DNA from: Drosophila miranda
Lineage: Eukaryota > Arthropoda > Insecta > Diptera > Drosophilidae
Assembly: GCF_003369915.1 (NCBI RefSeq)
Contig: NC_046675.1
Location: 17,856,001 to 17,920,000, forward strand
Reading direction: 5' to 3'
Length of the DNA: 64,000 nucleotides
The translations under genes and the position numbers were made by a program. The notes under the pieces are model-generated. The model was not told the origin of the DNA and did no database searches. It saw only the letters and a list, made by a program, of their open reading frames with translations. Positions 24,441 to 39,439 of this stretch are shown here, piece by piece. Position 1 is the stretch's first letter. Every line of letters starts with the position of its first letter.

Positions 24441-25373
24441 TATTGTGTATTAAACAAGGTTAAAACAAAAAAGTTCAACCAAAAAACAATGTTGGACGTC
24501 AATGTTGCTGGTATTTGAAAACATGTTGCTGCATTAGCATGTTTTTAAATGTATTTTCGAAACGATACAATTTTGTTTTAGGATATATCGGTTTAACGGA
24601 CATTTCTGACGATTGGTTGAAAGTAAAAGTCACAAAATACCAAATCCAATTCCGTTAATGTGCTATATATTTAAACCTGTGGAAAAGGGTACCCCACACA
24701 TGCTGCAAAATTTCTGTATTTAGGGCGCATCGAACGTTTTCTTTGGATAATAGTTGTTCGACTTATGGAAGTTCATCTGGTCTGATCAGGTGGCTCAAAA
24801 GGGGCCTAGATGATTCCACTGGACGGGTCGTTATTTAAGGATAGCAAACGGCTTTCCTCGGTAATTCAGTTGCGAATAAGCGGGCAACCCTAGGGAGAGT
24901 TCCGAAAACAAGCAGTCCCGGACAGCCAGCGGGTTTTCGCGAAGCAGCACACGCCTCATATACACCCTACACACTACCTAGCCTAACCTAAGGAAGTTCA
25001 ACTGTAATTAATTAAAATACAGAATAGGCAACCTACAACGACTGCCTGATGAGAGCGAAGAGCAGCTTTATTAGTAGGGTAGGAACGATTTATTATTTAA
25101 AAACACCGCGGACAAACAACAGATGGCTCTGTTGATAATTACATGTCTGTGTAGTTTCCATGTAGTAAACGTCATGGCAACTGCACAAACATGTAATTTG
25201 GGTATAGCTAGCTCATAATAAACTAATACTAAACCGAATATCAAAATCGAGGAATATCTTTTTAGTTCGTTTTGTTCATGTATTGTATGGTTTATAAAAC
25301 TCGTTTTTAGTACATTTGTCGTCTCTTTTTTCCGATCGGAACCAAAAACGACAATTGCGCAACTGGAATTCAA

Positions 25374-25467
25374 CCTTCGATAGCTCAGTTGGTAGAGCGG
25401 TGGACTGTAGATAGAGACACGTGCAATAGAAATCCATAGGTCGCTGGTTCAAATCCGGCTCGAAGGA
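25374..25467 (+). tRNA. tRNA-Tyr (anticodon GTA), intron-containing
   Basis: CCTTCGA (25374-25380) pairs with TCGAAGG before discriminator A25467. The A box is TAGCTCAGTTGG and the B box GGTTCAAATCC. The anticodon stem GTGGA pairs with TCCAT around loop CTGTAGA. The anticodon GTA is at 25407-25409, and a 21-nt intron (25411-25431) follows the nucleotide 3' of the anticodon, the canonical site. Removing it restores a full cloverleaf. A T-run (25469 onward) follows as RNA polymerase III terminator. Eukaryotic tRNA-Tyr genes usually carry such an intron. The gene appears functional and stands alone. Confidence 0.95.
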
Positions 25468-26435
25468 GTTTTTTGTTGTATGTTTTAACATTAATGTTTA
25501 GCTTACCGTTTTTTGATATACAATATACGAAGTTCATGAATAACTTGTGGACGAGCGCTACTTTTACCTAGTTTAAAAAAAAAAAAAAAAAAACAGGAAT
25601 TTTTCAAAGACTAGGTCAGAAAGTCAAATTTAAATTGATTTTGATATAAAAAACTAAGCAAGGTAAACAAATGGGTTTGCTTACATATAATAATTTAGCG
25701 TGTTCTATATTCACCTTATGCAAACAGGTCGACATATTGAACATTTGAAGATAAAAACATACGGATTTATCAATATCAACTGTCCTACGATGTATGAATT
25801 TAAACTATTGCACAAATGAGTTAGCAAAGTACTAGTTAACATTAACAATAATTACATTCAATTTACACTTGTGGCCATCGCTTCATGGAGCCTGGAGCTC
25901 ATTCAAGATTCCCGGTGGTGGCCGGCCATTTGGTCCAATCCTAACTTCAAGCGAATCTTTAATACCTTAATATGAGTTTACAAAAATAGGCATTTTATGT
26001 TCGTATGTAGTAAGTTCCACTTATGCATAGTTTGGTAATTAGTTCTGCATAACTTTAAGTTTGTGCACACATATTTGTATTCGTGCTTCGTTCAAGTACA
26101 ATGAAAGCTGCTTGGAGTGCACGGTCGGTCATCTGCCGTTGGTTGGCAGCACTTTGATCAGCACAGCTATATTGTAACATTTATTTATAGTATTGTACAA
26201 GCGGGTTCCATATAAATTATACACAAAATTTGATCATAAAACAAACATACATATAACAAAATCTCAATGAGGACGTACAAAAAATACGCTAAAAACGATA
26301 CACGGCAAAAAATGTTAAACGGGAAAAAATGGAATATCACTAGCTAAAAAGCATTCAATAATTGTACAAGAAGTAATCGGTAATATAACTAAATAAAAAT
26401 TATAATACAATATCGATTTGCTGTCTATAAAGTTC
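25468..26435. other. intergenic stretch between tRNA-Tyr and the amine oxidase 3' end
   Basis: Contains the tRNA T-run terminator, an A18 homopolymer at about 25575-25593, and AT-rich DNA. The left part is plain flank. The right end probably includes the amine oxidase 3'UTR. No gene is seen. Confidence 0.5.
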
Positions 26436-29204
26436 TTAGTCCAGGGCGATGCCTTGAATCCAGGCGCTGAGGTCGCTGCCGTCCGACTCCATTATAATCA
26501 TCTCATCGGGCTCATCATTGGCCAGCAGATACTGCGCCGCTGTCCGCCCACTCAAGTAGGCGCCGTGCACGGTGGAGTAGAAGCTGGAATGCGTGTGCTC
26601 TCCAGCAAACAAGATGGCGGGCTGAACGCATATAGAGGAAATAGACAATAGACTTAGGTAAGTGTTCAATAAAACTTGTGACGCGGCATGCACTGTACCT
26701 TCATGGCCTGCGGCGTTGCATACAGGGGCTGGGCCAGGTTTTCAATATCTTCCTGGGTGGCTCCCACAGGTATAGAGGTATAGGCGCCTCCAGTAAATTC
26801 CTGCGATTTCCAACTCGTACTAAAAATACAAAAAAAAAATCAGCAAAAATAAATCAACCATACAATTTTTGGACTCACCACACGCAACGCTTCGGTTTCG
26901 GGACATACGGATCTTGCAGGAAGCTTCTCAGGATTTCAGTACACTTTTCCGCCACAGCTTCGTGAGAGAGCGTCTCCATATACTCGGCCTCGCGCCCAGA
27001 GACCCACCCCAGGAGAAGCGTGTCCGTCACCTTAGCAAAGGAGTAGATTTTCTTGTACCAATTCTTGCTAAGATAGGCCTCGCTGGCCAGCTCCTCCTCA
27101 GTGCAGGTGTGCATGTCACGCTTGTCATCATTCCACAGCAGCATCACCTCCGATATGTCCGCACTGAGGAATGGCCTCTCATACTCCAAGTATATCTTGT
27201 CTACAGTCCCGAACATGAGATTCTCAATCGATTCCTGCTTAAACTGCGGCAGCTCCGGATCAAAAAGGGTTTTGTGCGTATGCTTGAGCACGCCCAGCGG
27301 TATAGTGCATATCACATGGGCGGCGTGAAAGACGCGTCCATCCTCGCAGTCTACACGAACATTTCCCGCGGGATAATCACAATTGCTACTGGAGTTGGAC
27401 TCGACGGAGGCTCCCCGCAGTGCACCCCCCGCAGTGGGTACTTCTGTGACAGTCTTTTCCGAATCATCTGAGTCCTCGTTCTCCGAGTGTTCGTCTACGG
27501 TTTCCAGGCCTGTGAACGTCTTTTTCCGCTTCCAGTGAATCTTCTTTACCGGGCACTTGGTCAAAATAGACTTCTGTGGTATCTGGCCACTTAACGGTCG
27601 CAGTATGGAGCTGTAGCCAGAGGGCAGAACTATATTGCCGCCCTGTAGCTCTGTATAGCTGCCTGCAAAGGTAATTAAATCGTCAATCTTTGTAGAAAGC
27701 AACGAACTCGCTTCTACAACCTACCAAGCTCGAGGAGATCCACCTCGTTCATGTTGTTACAGCCAGTGATACAGGTCTCTCGCTTGAGAAGACAGTTAAA
27801 TATGGACTGCTTGAGGCGCTTCTCCTTTGGATCCTGCACCGAGCTCAGATAGATCTCGATCTCGTAGTTGATGTGCTCGCCCACGCTATGTATATCCGGT
27901 GGGGGGCTATACTGACACAAAAAATACTCGTCGCAACGCCGTAGAAAGCACACGTACGCCTCGTAGATCTCTTGTAGTATGCTGAAAGGAACTTGATGCC
28001 CATCTTCGGTGGTGGCCACGACTTTGTGGGGCTTTGGTACATTCACCACGCTGACTAGACCATGCTGCATGGCGAATTCGAATATTGGGTTTCCCAGGAC
28101 GCCATGTATCCAGTTGGCGCCCAGCTCGATCTGTGAAAATAAAACAAAGCGAGTGTTTATGAAATCTATAGTGTAAAAAATTCACAAATATTTATTTGTA
28201 AATGCCTTTTTACCTTCTGATGATGCTCAGATAAGAACTGACCTTCATATATTCCTAGAACTAGGGGGTGGGCTCATTGATCATGGCTTAAGAGCTCACG
28301 AGTCTACATGATCGTTGTCCCGTCAGCCCTCCATTTGGTATAATGGATGGTCTAATGCAAAATGGAGGGCTATAGCCTGGAACTTCATCGTTAGCTTTAT
28401 TCAGTAAGCCATATCTTATCTAACATTTTTTGGCTATTGGCTGCCAGTTGTATAACAATTCGTTGACAAAGTCATAACTAATGGACAAGCTCTGGTATCG
28501 TAGCAATTGCTCTTAGTAACTAGACAAAAGTCTGGTCCCAAGCATTCCAACAGATGTACAGAAAAAATGGGATACAAATAGGATAGGCAAGAATCAATTA
28601 AGTAAATTGAGCGGTCTTCGTATCTTTGAAGGGAAAATATGACAAAAACTAAACTAAGAAATAGTCCAAGTAGCAACACAAGAAGGCCAAGCAAGCCGAC
28701 ATAAATATACCCAATGGGATGCGTAAATAGCAGACGGACTGCGCAATGCTTGGAAAAATCTATATTCTATGACTACAGCTGCAGCAGTAGCTACGTTATA
28801 GCATGCTCGCTCAGAATTATAGCTCCACTTTATGTATGTTCCAATAACGATGAACGAGATTCAATTTGGTTCGGTTCTTGTCCTTTCTTGGGCTGGTTAC
28901 ATAACACTACCTTTTGATTATTGCTGAGCGGTATGGACACAATACGCCCACCCACCCGACCTCGAGCCTCGATTATGAAAAAATCGTCACAGCCGTTTTG
29001 GAGAAGATGGTTGGCCGCCGAGAGGCCGGCCATGCCTGCCCCAATTATCAGGATCTTTGCATTTGTGCTAACTGCGGACTGGTTGGAGCTGCTGCTGCAG
29101 TTGTTGCCGGGGGCTCCAGCTTTGCCGACAGCTGCCGCCAGGTCTGCTAGTCCTTCTTCCGTTGGGGAGGGTGCAGGGGTGGTGGGCTCCGTCTTATCGC
29201 CCAT
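26436..29204 (-). CDS. FAD-dependent polyamine/spermine oxidase (amine oxidase family)
   Basis: Five coding exons: 29204-28911, 28130-27725, 27662-26879, 26819-26699 and 26621-26436. They splice in phase to 596 aa. After a 47-residue Pro/Ala/Ser-rich lead comes the dinucleotide-binding motif ILIIGAGMAGLSAAN (about 51-65), followed by EARGRVGGRI. IELGANWIHGVLGNP marks the start of exon 2. The C-terminal FAD motif is PAILFAGEHTHSSFYSTVHG (536 onward) with GAYLSGRTAA. This architecture is that of the spermine oxidase/PAOX family, which oxidises spermine or acetylpolyamines to H2O2, an aldehyde and a shorter polyamine. Exon 3 has an acidic insertion (ENEDSDDSEK) absent from typical vertebrate enzymes. 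There is no signal peptide or membrane anchor. Intron 1 is 780 nt. The D. melanogaster counterpart is probably CG8032 (memory). LSD1-type demethylases are unlikely because no SWIRM or tower domain is present. Confidence 0.9.
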
Positions 29205-30180
29205 TGCTCCTAGCTCAGAATAACCGTTGTGCACATATGCGGGTTGATGTTTTTTAAGCGCGTTATTTCAATGTCTTTTCTTTTAATTGTGCTAGTTCAA
29301 TTATTTTTCCGCACTTTTCGTCCGACCCGCGACTGCTTTGACGTTTGTTGGACAGCGGCCGAATTCGTTGCAGGAGGTAACAGCTGATCGGGTTGAATTC
29401 GGCATTCGGTTTGGTGTATTATATAGCAATGTATTTGGAAAAATAAGCAAAAATTTATAAATGCATAAATTTTGTTTAAAGTAAAATTGTACCCAACAGC
29501 TGTTGCAGACTTTCTCTGTTTTGCAGCACTACCACAACGATAAACTTCGACGATAAGCGATAGACGTCGCTGTTAAAGTTGATAAGTATAATGTTAATGT
29601 TAACATGTCTGATGTTAACTCTATGTTTAAGCAGTGCAGCCAGATTTTGATCGTCAAAATATGCTAGATTTAGCAAAAATTCAAGCTAGTACAAGCTAAA
29701 AATTAAAAAAAAAAAAACAGGCTAAAAATAGGGTACAAATAAAACAGCGCATAGATGTATACATTTCTAATTGTGTTATTATTTCATCCAGTTCGCTATT
29801 ACTCCAATCGGCATATTTATCGCAGGAACGTATTCAATTTAAATATTTCCCGTTAATTGGCATTCGCCATGACGGCGCAATCCATATCCGTTAAATTTCA
29901 AAAGAATTTTAGTCGTATACATCAAACAATTAAATATTTTTAGACCAAACCTTATACATAGTATTTAATATGAACTTTAGGGATTTAACAGTCATTTTGT
30001 TCCTAAGTTTGGTTCAATCACAGCATTTGACCACGGTAGACTTAAAATTCCAACGCCAAATAAAACGATTTCGTCAGAAGGTTGGTTTTTGCCAGCATCT
30101 TTATAAGTCAGTACTTCTGATCAAAGCTTTATCTGTACTTTGCCAAGGGACTAAGTTAACTTTTTAGTGAAATTAAAAAA
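29205..30180. other. amine oxidase upstream region
   Basis: Includes the probable promoter and 5'UTR of the minus-strand oxidase, with two CAGCTG E-box-like sites (about 29383 and 29498). AT-rich DNA without a recognisable gene follows. From 30 kb rightwards the sequence becomes transposon-dominated. Confidence 0.45.
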
Positions 30181-30185
30181 AGGCT

Positions 30186-30480
30186 AAGTTTAAGCACTAA
30201 CCATACAGTATACATGTGTGCCAGTTCATAGAACGTATGTACATATATGTATGTACATATGTCGCCATATGAACCATGGTGTTCAAGTCTGGCGTTCGGT
30301 TACCGCCGCGTCATCATGAGCTAAACGCAGAGAAAACATCTTTGCATGTGTTAGTACACCACACACAATATATTTTGACAAAAATGTGAGATTTAATGCT
30401 CTTTTCGTTTTCTTTGTGATTTTTGTTTTAATTGCTGTTAAGCGTCCATCACATTTGAATGGATGGATGCACATTAGGCT
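30186..30480 (-). mobile_element. isolated terminal segment of the P-like THAP element
   Basis: Begins with CCATACAGTATA (30201-30212) and continues GTGTGCCAGTTC, TCTGGCGTTCGGTTACCG, then AACATCTTTGCATGTGTTAG. This is the same order as the 3' ends of the P-like copies at 39440 and 62650 (reverse complement). It is diverged and ends near 30480 with no coding sequence attached. Confidence 0.65.
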
Positions 30481-31239
30481 TGCGCTTATTTGTTTGGGCG
30501 GAAAAAAATGTGTCGGGATCAAAAGTCTCAGGGTCTAAATATGTTCCTTTTGTTATAAAACAATAAAATATAAAGCCCGAATTTCTTAGAATATTAAAAT
30601 ATACTTCAGCCCCCAAAAATTTCAGCTTGACTTGTAAATATTTAAGCCAGCAATAAATAGTTAACATTCAACTTTTTAGACTAATGTGCAGTTACAAGTG
30701 CAGAGTATTAAAATATCGAATTGCCACACTCGTCTACCCAAAATGCATGGGTGAATGGGAATGAAATTGGGAGTAGTTGATCAAAATAAAAAGCCTGTTT
30801 TGATACAGCTGTGTCCAATTCTGGACAACTAAGCGGCGCTAAATAGAGAAACCATTAGATAAAAAACTCGTATACCTCCCATGCAGACATCACACCAGTG
30901 ATGCACTTGAGCCGAAGCTACGCCAGGTAAAAAAGTTGCACTCTTTGCCAGATCTAAAGATTCCTGGAAAACTATTGAACAAATAAAGTTTAAGTGGTGT
31001 GACTGATCAGTACGTTGCAACGAATTTAAATGCGTATAATTAACTTCTGTCAAGTTGAATTGAGAAAACTCATGCGCGTACTGATTTCCGACTCCCTGGA
31101 CCAATGCACCATCCACGCTGGATGTAAAAAGCAATTTTACCTTTAAAATATATATTTTTCGTGAGAAGTTTAAGTTGACAACTAGAGAACAAAAATATTT
31201 TCGCGACGTTTCTATTTTTATAGTTCGTTCTTATATAAA

Positions 31240-33440
31240 TTATTGAATATCGTCCGAAAATACGATCAATTTCCTGCGCTCAACAATGAGGAGCGAAAGC
31301 AAAACATCATGATCAAATTAGCTTTTCTCAAATCACTGGCACCAAATGACCACACTAAAGGTCATGGTACAAAATGTTAATTCACTACTTGTTTTAAGCA
31401 GACGAGCCGAACTCAATAGATTCTTAAACAACCATGAGCCAGATCTTTTAATTGTAGTTGAACATCGCCTGATGGCCAAAAGTCAAATGCGTCTAGATCA
31501 ACATACCTTCGTTAAGCAAACGAGCCTGGCAACAGACGTCAAGTGCCAAATCCGGGGCGGATCTGTTGGTATATGAATTCGTAAGAATGCCAAATATTCA
31601 ACCATTAAAACGGGCCCATTACGTTACCTAGAAACATTAATATTAAATCATAATGCCCAAGCTGGCATTTACCAATTTTTGATCCAAAACACCTTAACAC
31701 TCATGGCCGAATATTATACAATTAGCTTCAGAAACAGACTAATCTGTTACTCTATCCAAGCAAAGACCAAACAAGACGCAATAACAATAACAACAATACT
31801 GTCATAGACACCTCCATTGATTTTTGTATATGCTCAACAGATCTTCCCGCCATTCTTGATCCGAACGATTCGAACGTTACAAACGACCCGAATGATCTGA
31901 ATGGCTTTGGCACTGATATTGGCATTGGCATTGACATTAACATCGGATTCGGCTTCGGCTGTGCTACCCATGATGATTTGCCCTCGTATCATCTCGCCAT
32001 CGAGATAGAATTCAGCTTGGGCAGCCATCGCCTGCAACTGTCGGATCCAATTAAATATAAATTATTTATTAAATCAACATACCAAAATGGAATACAATCA
32101 TATTGGAAAGCAGAGGCACAATTGATAATACAATGTATATTGATGTGCCAGCCATTGATCGATTCAATCTGGCAATACGGAAAGCTCTCGAATCAGATGA
32201 CATACCGAAAATTATCCAAATCAATGACCCAAAACGCGATGTCAAGCCATATAAACTTGGCAAATACTGTCCAGAATTGATCACATGTAGGCGATTCCTG
32301 AGGCATGACCTATACCGTTATCGCTTTCGTACGATCACTGCATACTTTCAAGAAACATTCGTCAACGATCCCATTGTCGAACTGAATGATACACGAACTG
32401 CAGATGGCAAATGGTCAGAGGCCCAGCAGTATAAGTTAACGAATGCTCGACAACTATTCAATTGGCTGAAATGGAAAAACATCAAAGAGCTCATAAAGGT
32501 GAATAAAATCTTGAAAGACTTCCAATTCGGTTTCCGTGACAGTAGCGGCGGCCAATCAATTTGCCTTCGACAATCTGACCAAGAAACGGCCGGCCAAGAC
32601 ACGGTGTGGAAAAACGGTCTGCTTTACAAAATGCTACAGAAACTTCATTTCGACTACAGCATTTGCAGCTCGAAACATGTATCAATGCGACGCGATATAA
32701 CGGCCGGTGTACCACAGGGCTCGTTATTGGCACCAATATTAGATAACCTATACCTGGCCGCCTTTCCAGAATACCAAACACCAATCAATAGTATAATCAA
32801 AACAAAAATCCAGCCACTCAGGTTTACGGCAAACATCAACCAATGTACAGCTGAATGAATATATAGATCAATTATGCTATTACTTCCAGAAATGGCAGCT
32901 CAAGTTAAACGAAACTAAATGCGAATGCTGCATAATAAAGGGACCCACCAAATCTGGTATTTTTAAAATGCACGCAAACTCTCAGATTCGTACGAAAACC
33001 GAATTATGTAATGTGAAAATTGCAAAATTTCGATCAGTAATGTACAAAAAACTAATACAGCCACTACTCATGTACGGGCACGTGGCTTCAACATCTTCAC
33101 AGTCCAAATGGAACGATTGCGTACCTTTGAGAGATAAATTTTACGCAGAGCGTGTCGACCAATGATCAAATCGGCATACCGCTACCGCTACGATCACAAA
33201 CTTTCCAACAAAAAAACCTACACACTATCGAACAGTAAACGTCTAGATGTAATGGCTATGGATATAACAAACAGATTCATAGAAAAAAACCTAAGTCCCA
33301 AATTAAATCTGAAACAAAATCAACTAATATACGATAGTTCGGTGCAGAGCACAGTTATCCACCGAGCACCCCTCCACATCATTATGATCATCACTTTCTG
33401 AAAATTAAACATATAAATATATTAAAAAAAACTCAACATA
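31240..33440 (+). pseudogene. jockey-like non-LTR retrotransposon, decayed
   Basis: Plus-strand pieces occur in proper order. The endonuclease start (VMVQNVNSLLVLSRRAEL, LNNHEPDLLIVVEHRL) lies at 31346-31576. A mid-region (32103-32520) includes RTADGKWSEAQQY. The reverse transcriptase block has TAGVPQGSLLAPIL (near 32700). The C-terminal part has KLNETKCECCIIKGP and the HKLSNKKTYTLSN region (to 33400). Frameshifts and stops separate them, so no functional protein is made. A short A-rich tail ends near 33440. Related copies lie at 34700 (fragment), 43900-45313 (minus) and, more distantly, 55650. Confidence 0.75.
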
Positions 33441-33444
33441 AAGT

Positions 33445-34640
33445 ATGACACTTATAATAACCTCATCTTTTATTATAGAAAATCGAATGGATTTTGATCA
33501 GATCGTACGGCATCACGAATTGTACAACTTCAAGCTCCTTCTTGACTCCGTTGGCGATTATAACTTAATTTTAATTGGAAAATGGGGCTTTGACGGCAGC
33601 TCTGGGCATTCCGAATATAAACAAAACACAGCATGCGAGTTTATTTATAACTTCTTATGTATCACTGCAATTAATAACTAAAGATGGAAAAATCCTCGAC
33701 CCTCATCTACACGTTACTGTCGACCAATAAGGTTTTAAATTAAGAAAAGAAACAACGCAATTGGCCCTTAGAGAATCAAATTATTTCAAGAAACAAATTG
33801 CAGCTATAAAATCCACAACATATATGGTATCTAACATAATGATTCAAGTTAAACATAATCTGCAATTAACTATGGTTGACGGGAAAATTTGCAGTGCTCT
33901 AAGCTCTTCGTGTAAATATTACATATGTGACGCAAAGCCGACAGAGATGAATGATTTGGAGAAATGCTTATAAAGAAAAGTTCACGAAGCGCGTTTTGAG
34001 TTTGGCTTATCACCATTACACTCATATATTCGGTTTTAAAAAATATTTTTTACACGTTTCCTAAAGATTGGAACTGAAAATTTGGCGAGCTTGCACCCCA
34101 GAAGAGAAAACAGCTCTTCTGAATAGGAAAACTTCCGTACAAATTCGAAATAGCCTGCTAAATTTAGGATTAGATGAAAATGTTTTAATTAGGTGTTCAA
34201 CATTACTACAATGCAAATCATCTGGCTATAAAATTTATATAGAGAAATTTGGAGATTATGCACTAGACACGGCAAAACAACTTTTTAGAAAATTGTACCC
34301 ATGGTACTACATGCCACCATCTGTCCACAAAGTTCTAGTAAATGCTCCTATAATAATAAGTTACGCACTTGTTTAAATATGAGAATTGTCTTAAGAAGCC
34401 GCAGAATCGAAAAATTAAGAAGAAAAAATTATTAAACAGTGCATTCCAGTTGTTATTAGACAAGTAAATATAATCTTTGAATATATTATTGTTTTGGTAA
34501 AATTATTTTTTTCTTTATTGCTTTTTAATAAATTTTCTATTTTTTTCTTGTTTTTATTTGTACAGCTTTCTTTTTGAGGCTGCGTATAATGGGGTGGTGG
34601 AGAGTAGCTAAGAGGTTGTACCACTTATTTAGACATGTTT
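33445..34640 (+). pseudogene. Transib-family transposase relic (RAG1-related), copy 1
   Basis: Ordered transposase blocks survive in shifting frames. RHHELYNFKLLLDSVGDY is followed by GKWGFDGSSGHSEYKQ, containing a probable first catalytic Asp. Next come the CRP block at about 33700, then LQLTMVDGKICSALSSS with the partial zinc-binding YYICDAKPTEMNDL (33860-33960). LELKIWRACTPEEKTALL and PWYYMPPSVHKVLVNAPI (34300) follow, then ELS and EAAESKN separated by stops. This order matches Transib DDE transposases, the family from which RAG1 derives. Several stops and frameshifts make it non-functional. The family call rests on remembered motifs; terminal repeats were not located. Confidence 0.7.
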
Positions 34641-34699
34641 TACTACTTATTATATTTTTATAGAATTTTTGAAAAAAATTTACAATGCACTATTCCATT

Positions 34700-35060
34700 A
34701 TTATCCATTATTGGATCCAATTTAACATAAGTTATTAAATAAAATCGACATACCCAAATGGAACACGACCATATTGGAAAATATGGGTTCAATTGAGAAT
34801 GCCATGAATATTGATATGCCATTGATCGGCATATTGATCGTTTCAATTTGGCACTACAGAAGGCTCTCGATTCGGATGTCATGCCGAAAATGAGAATTAA
34901 TGACCCAAACATAATGCCAAACCATACAAACTTAGTAAATACTGTTTGAAATTGATCGCTTGCAGGCAATTCCTTAGGCGTGGCCATCATTATCGTTTTC
35001 GTCTTAAAGAGCAACGAAGGATAGAGTTAAGCGTGTAATACGTGAACTATCAAAATACAA
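34700..35060 (+). pseudogene. fragment of the same jockey-like element as at 31240
   Basis: The stretch aligns block by block with 32060-32330: CATATTGGAAA, ATTGATATGCCA, GGCTCTCGATTCGGATG, AATGACCCAAA and CGTTTTCGTCTTA. It is far more degenerate and carries no open frame. Copy 1 of Transib lies between the two related pieces. Confidence 0.6.
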
Positions 35061-35104
35061 AAACGTCTTGAATTGGCTAAATTGAGAAATAGTACATATG
35101 TATA

Positions 35105-35350
35105 TATATTGGGCAAGTCGATATAGCCATGTCGGTCTGTCCGTCTGCATGAGCGACGGAGCCTCTATATCTTAGAGGCTCAGACACTATCACACTGTTA
35201 CATGTGTATTTAAAAAATTCGATCTGCCCCCTTCAGCACCCACAAGGACAAAAATCTGTAGCATCCACAATCTCGAAGATACGGGAAAACCGAAAACGGA
35301 CAACCATAGAGAATGGCGATCAGATCGGATCTTCTCCACTTCTCCACTGT
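35105..35350 (-). repeat. dispersed repeat family A, minus-strand copy
   Basis: Read on the minus strand it has GATCCGATCTGATCGCCATT, then GTGGATGCTACAGATTTTTG, then the GGGGGCAGATCG and GACGGACAGACCGACATGGC blocks in family order. A strong hairpin CTCTATATCTTAGAG lies at 35163-35178. Confidence 0.6.
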
Positions 35351-36670
35351 GAGATACGATGTCAACAGTTATCCCATCGAAATTTTCTACCTTTCTGGGA
35401 CATATTGTGTACGACGTGTATGATGGCTAAGTGTTCTAGCCTTCTTCTTCTGAGAGCTTGACAAAAGTAGAACAGGTGCTCTACCATTTACGATATACAA
35501 ATTATATGAAAGAAAATTACCGGGTATCTTAATGGGCAGGCACGTGTGTCTCGAAAAAACGTTCCGAATGAGTTTCTCTTAAATGAAAACGACAAAACAA
35601 CAAAAATATGCCGGACGGTATAGAATAGCTAAAACGGTTAAACGTAGTTTACAGAGAGAAAATTTTCCAGATAAGCGCGTGATCTCTAATATTTTTAGAA
35701 CGAGTTTTGGGGAGTCGGAAACGAACTTATAAATATGAAAATATAAATACACCCGACACTTATTCTGCATCCATTAATTCTCATCAATGCGAAGTGTAGT
35801 GTCTTGGTCTGCGTCAGAGGCCGAATTGATTTGGCTTATCTAGACTGGACAGCAATGAGTGAATTTGGATCTTGATAACACTTTGGCGCAGATGAGTGAG
35901 ACGACGGCGGGTGGATTTGGTGAGCCCAGCGTCGTACTCGACGGCCGAAAGCGATAAAAGCTGGAACCATGATAAGATTCCCCTAACTGTTGCTGCATAC
36001 GAATATTCCATCTTTGAGCTAGTACTCGCTAGATACTCGAATCGTGGTCTTATTGTTTGGGTTTTTGTTTTTTATTTGCACTATTTCTTTATATCTATAC
36101 GATCGTGTTGATCACTGGAAACCTGTGAATGTGAATCAGTTTATTGTTTGCGCCAGCCGGGTGAGGACGTCTGCGGAGCAAGATTTCTATACGACCCAGA
36201 TACATACATATGTATGTAGAAAGAGAGCTCGGTGGTGGTAGTGAAGCGCTCGAGATTAACATTGCGATCTCGTTTGAGATTCAAACGCTGTGCTGTGCGA
36301 TTGATCAGCGGGTAAACTCGACCTAGTCTGCCGTCTGATCTCCACTGGAGCTGACGCTATACCTGGTGAAGTTCTATTCATATGAACGTACACATGTACA
36401 TACATCTGTACATATATTAAAGGCAAGGCGAAAACTTGCAGTTGATTAAAGCCAGTCTCTTGGGGGCATAGAATATCGAAAAAAGAAAACAAACAAAGCC
36501 CCAACGCGACACAGAGTCCAAGAAAAGCAAAGAACCTGTTTCGAATCTGTCTTAATGTAAGTCGCCCAAGGTCGACCACTCGGTCTTTTAAGAGTTTTTA
36601 AAAATGTTTGACGGTGAAGCAATTTTGTTGTGTTTTTGGGGTGTTTCATTTCAGTTTAGCTGGCTTCGAA
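35351..36670 (+). promoter_or_regulatory. upstream region and probable non-coding first exon of the AHCYL gene
   Basis: A consensus donor TTAAT-GTAAGTC (GT at 36556) pairs with an acceptor TTTCATTTCAG ending at 36654. This implies a 5' non-coding exon upstream of 36555 spliced 16 nt before the start codon. The exon's 5' limit is not visible. The rest is plain flank with TACATATGTA palindromes. Confidence 0.45.
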
Positions 36671-39239
<2,569 letters not shown>

Positions 39240-39295
39240 TCACTTTACTCGCACATTGCTTCATTATTCATATAATTATTCAGTATTTTGATGTT

Positions 39296-39301
39296 AATAA
39301 A
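39296..39301 (+). terminator. poly(A) signal of the AHCYL gene
   Basis: AATAAA lies 57 nt after the stop codon, giving a very short 3'UTR. The P-like element begins about 140 bp further on. Confidence 0.6.
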
Positions 39302-39439
39302 ACAAGAAAGCACGGATGAAGCTTTGCAAGCGGATCGTTTTTTCATCCGATATGATCGATTTTGCAAGACCTGCGCAATGACTTTGGGTGGTAATGGTTC
39401 GATAGGAGAAAATGCAGCCGGTCCATTATTTATATACTT

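Larger units (their letters stand above)
23900..25373. other. intergenic stretch between transketolase and the tRNA gene
   Basis: AT-rich, with no coding exon recognised. It holds two adjacent copies of repeat family B (24131-24254, 24320-24440) and a reverse-strand fragment of the same family at about 25218-25262. The segment 24700-24970 has higher GC content but no open frame of note. Confidence 0.5.
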
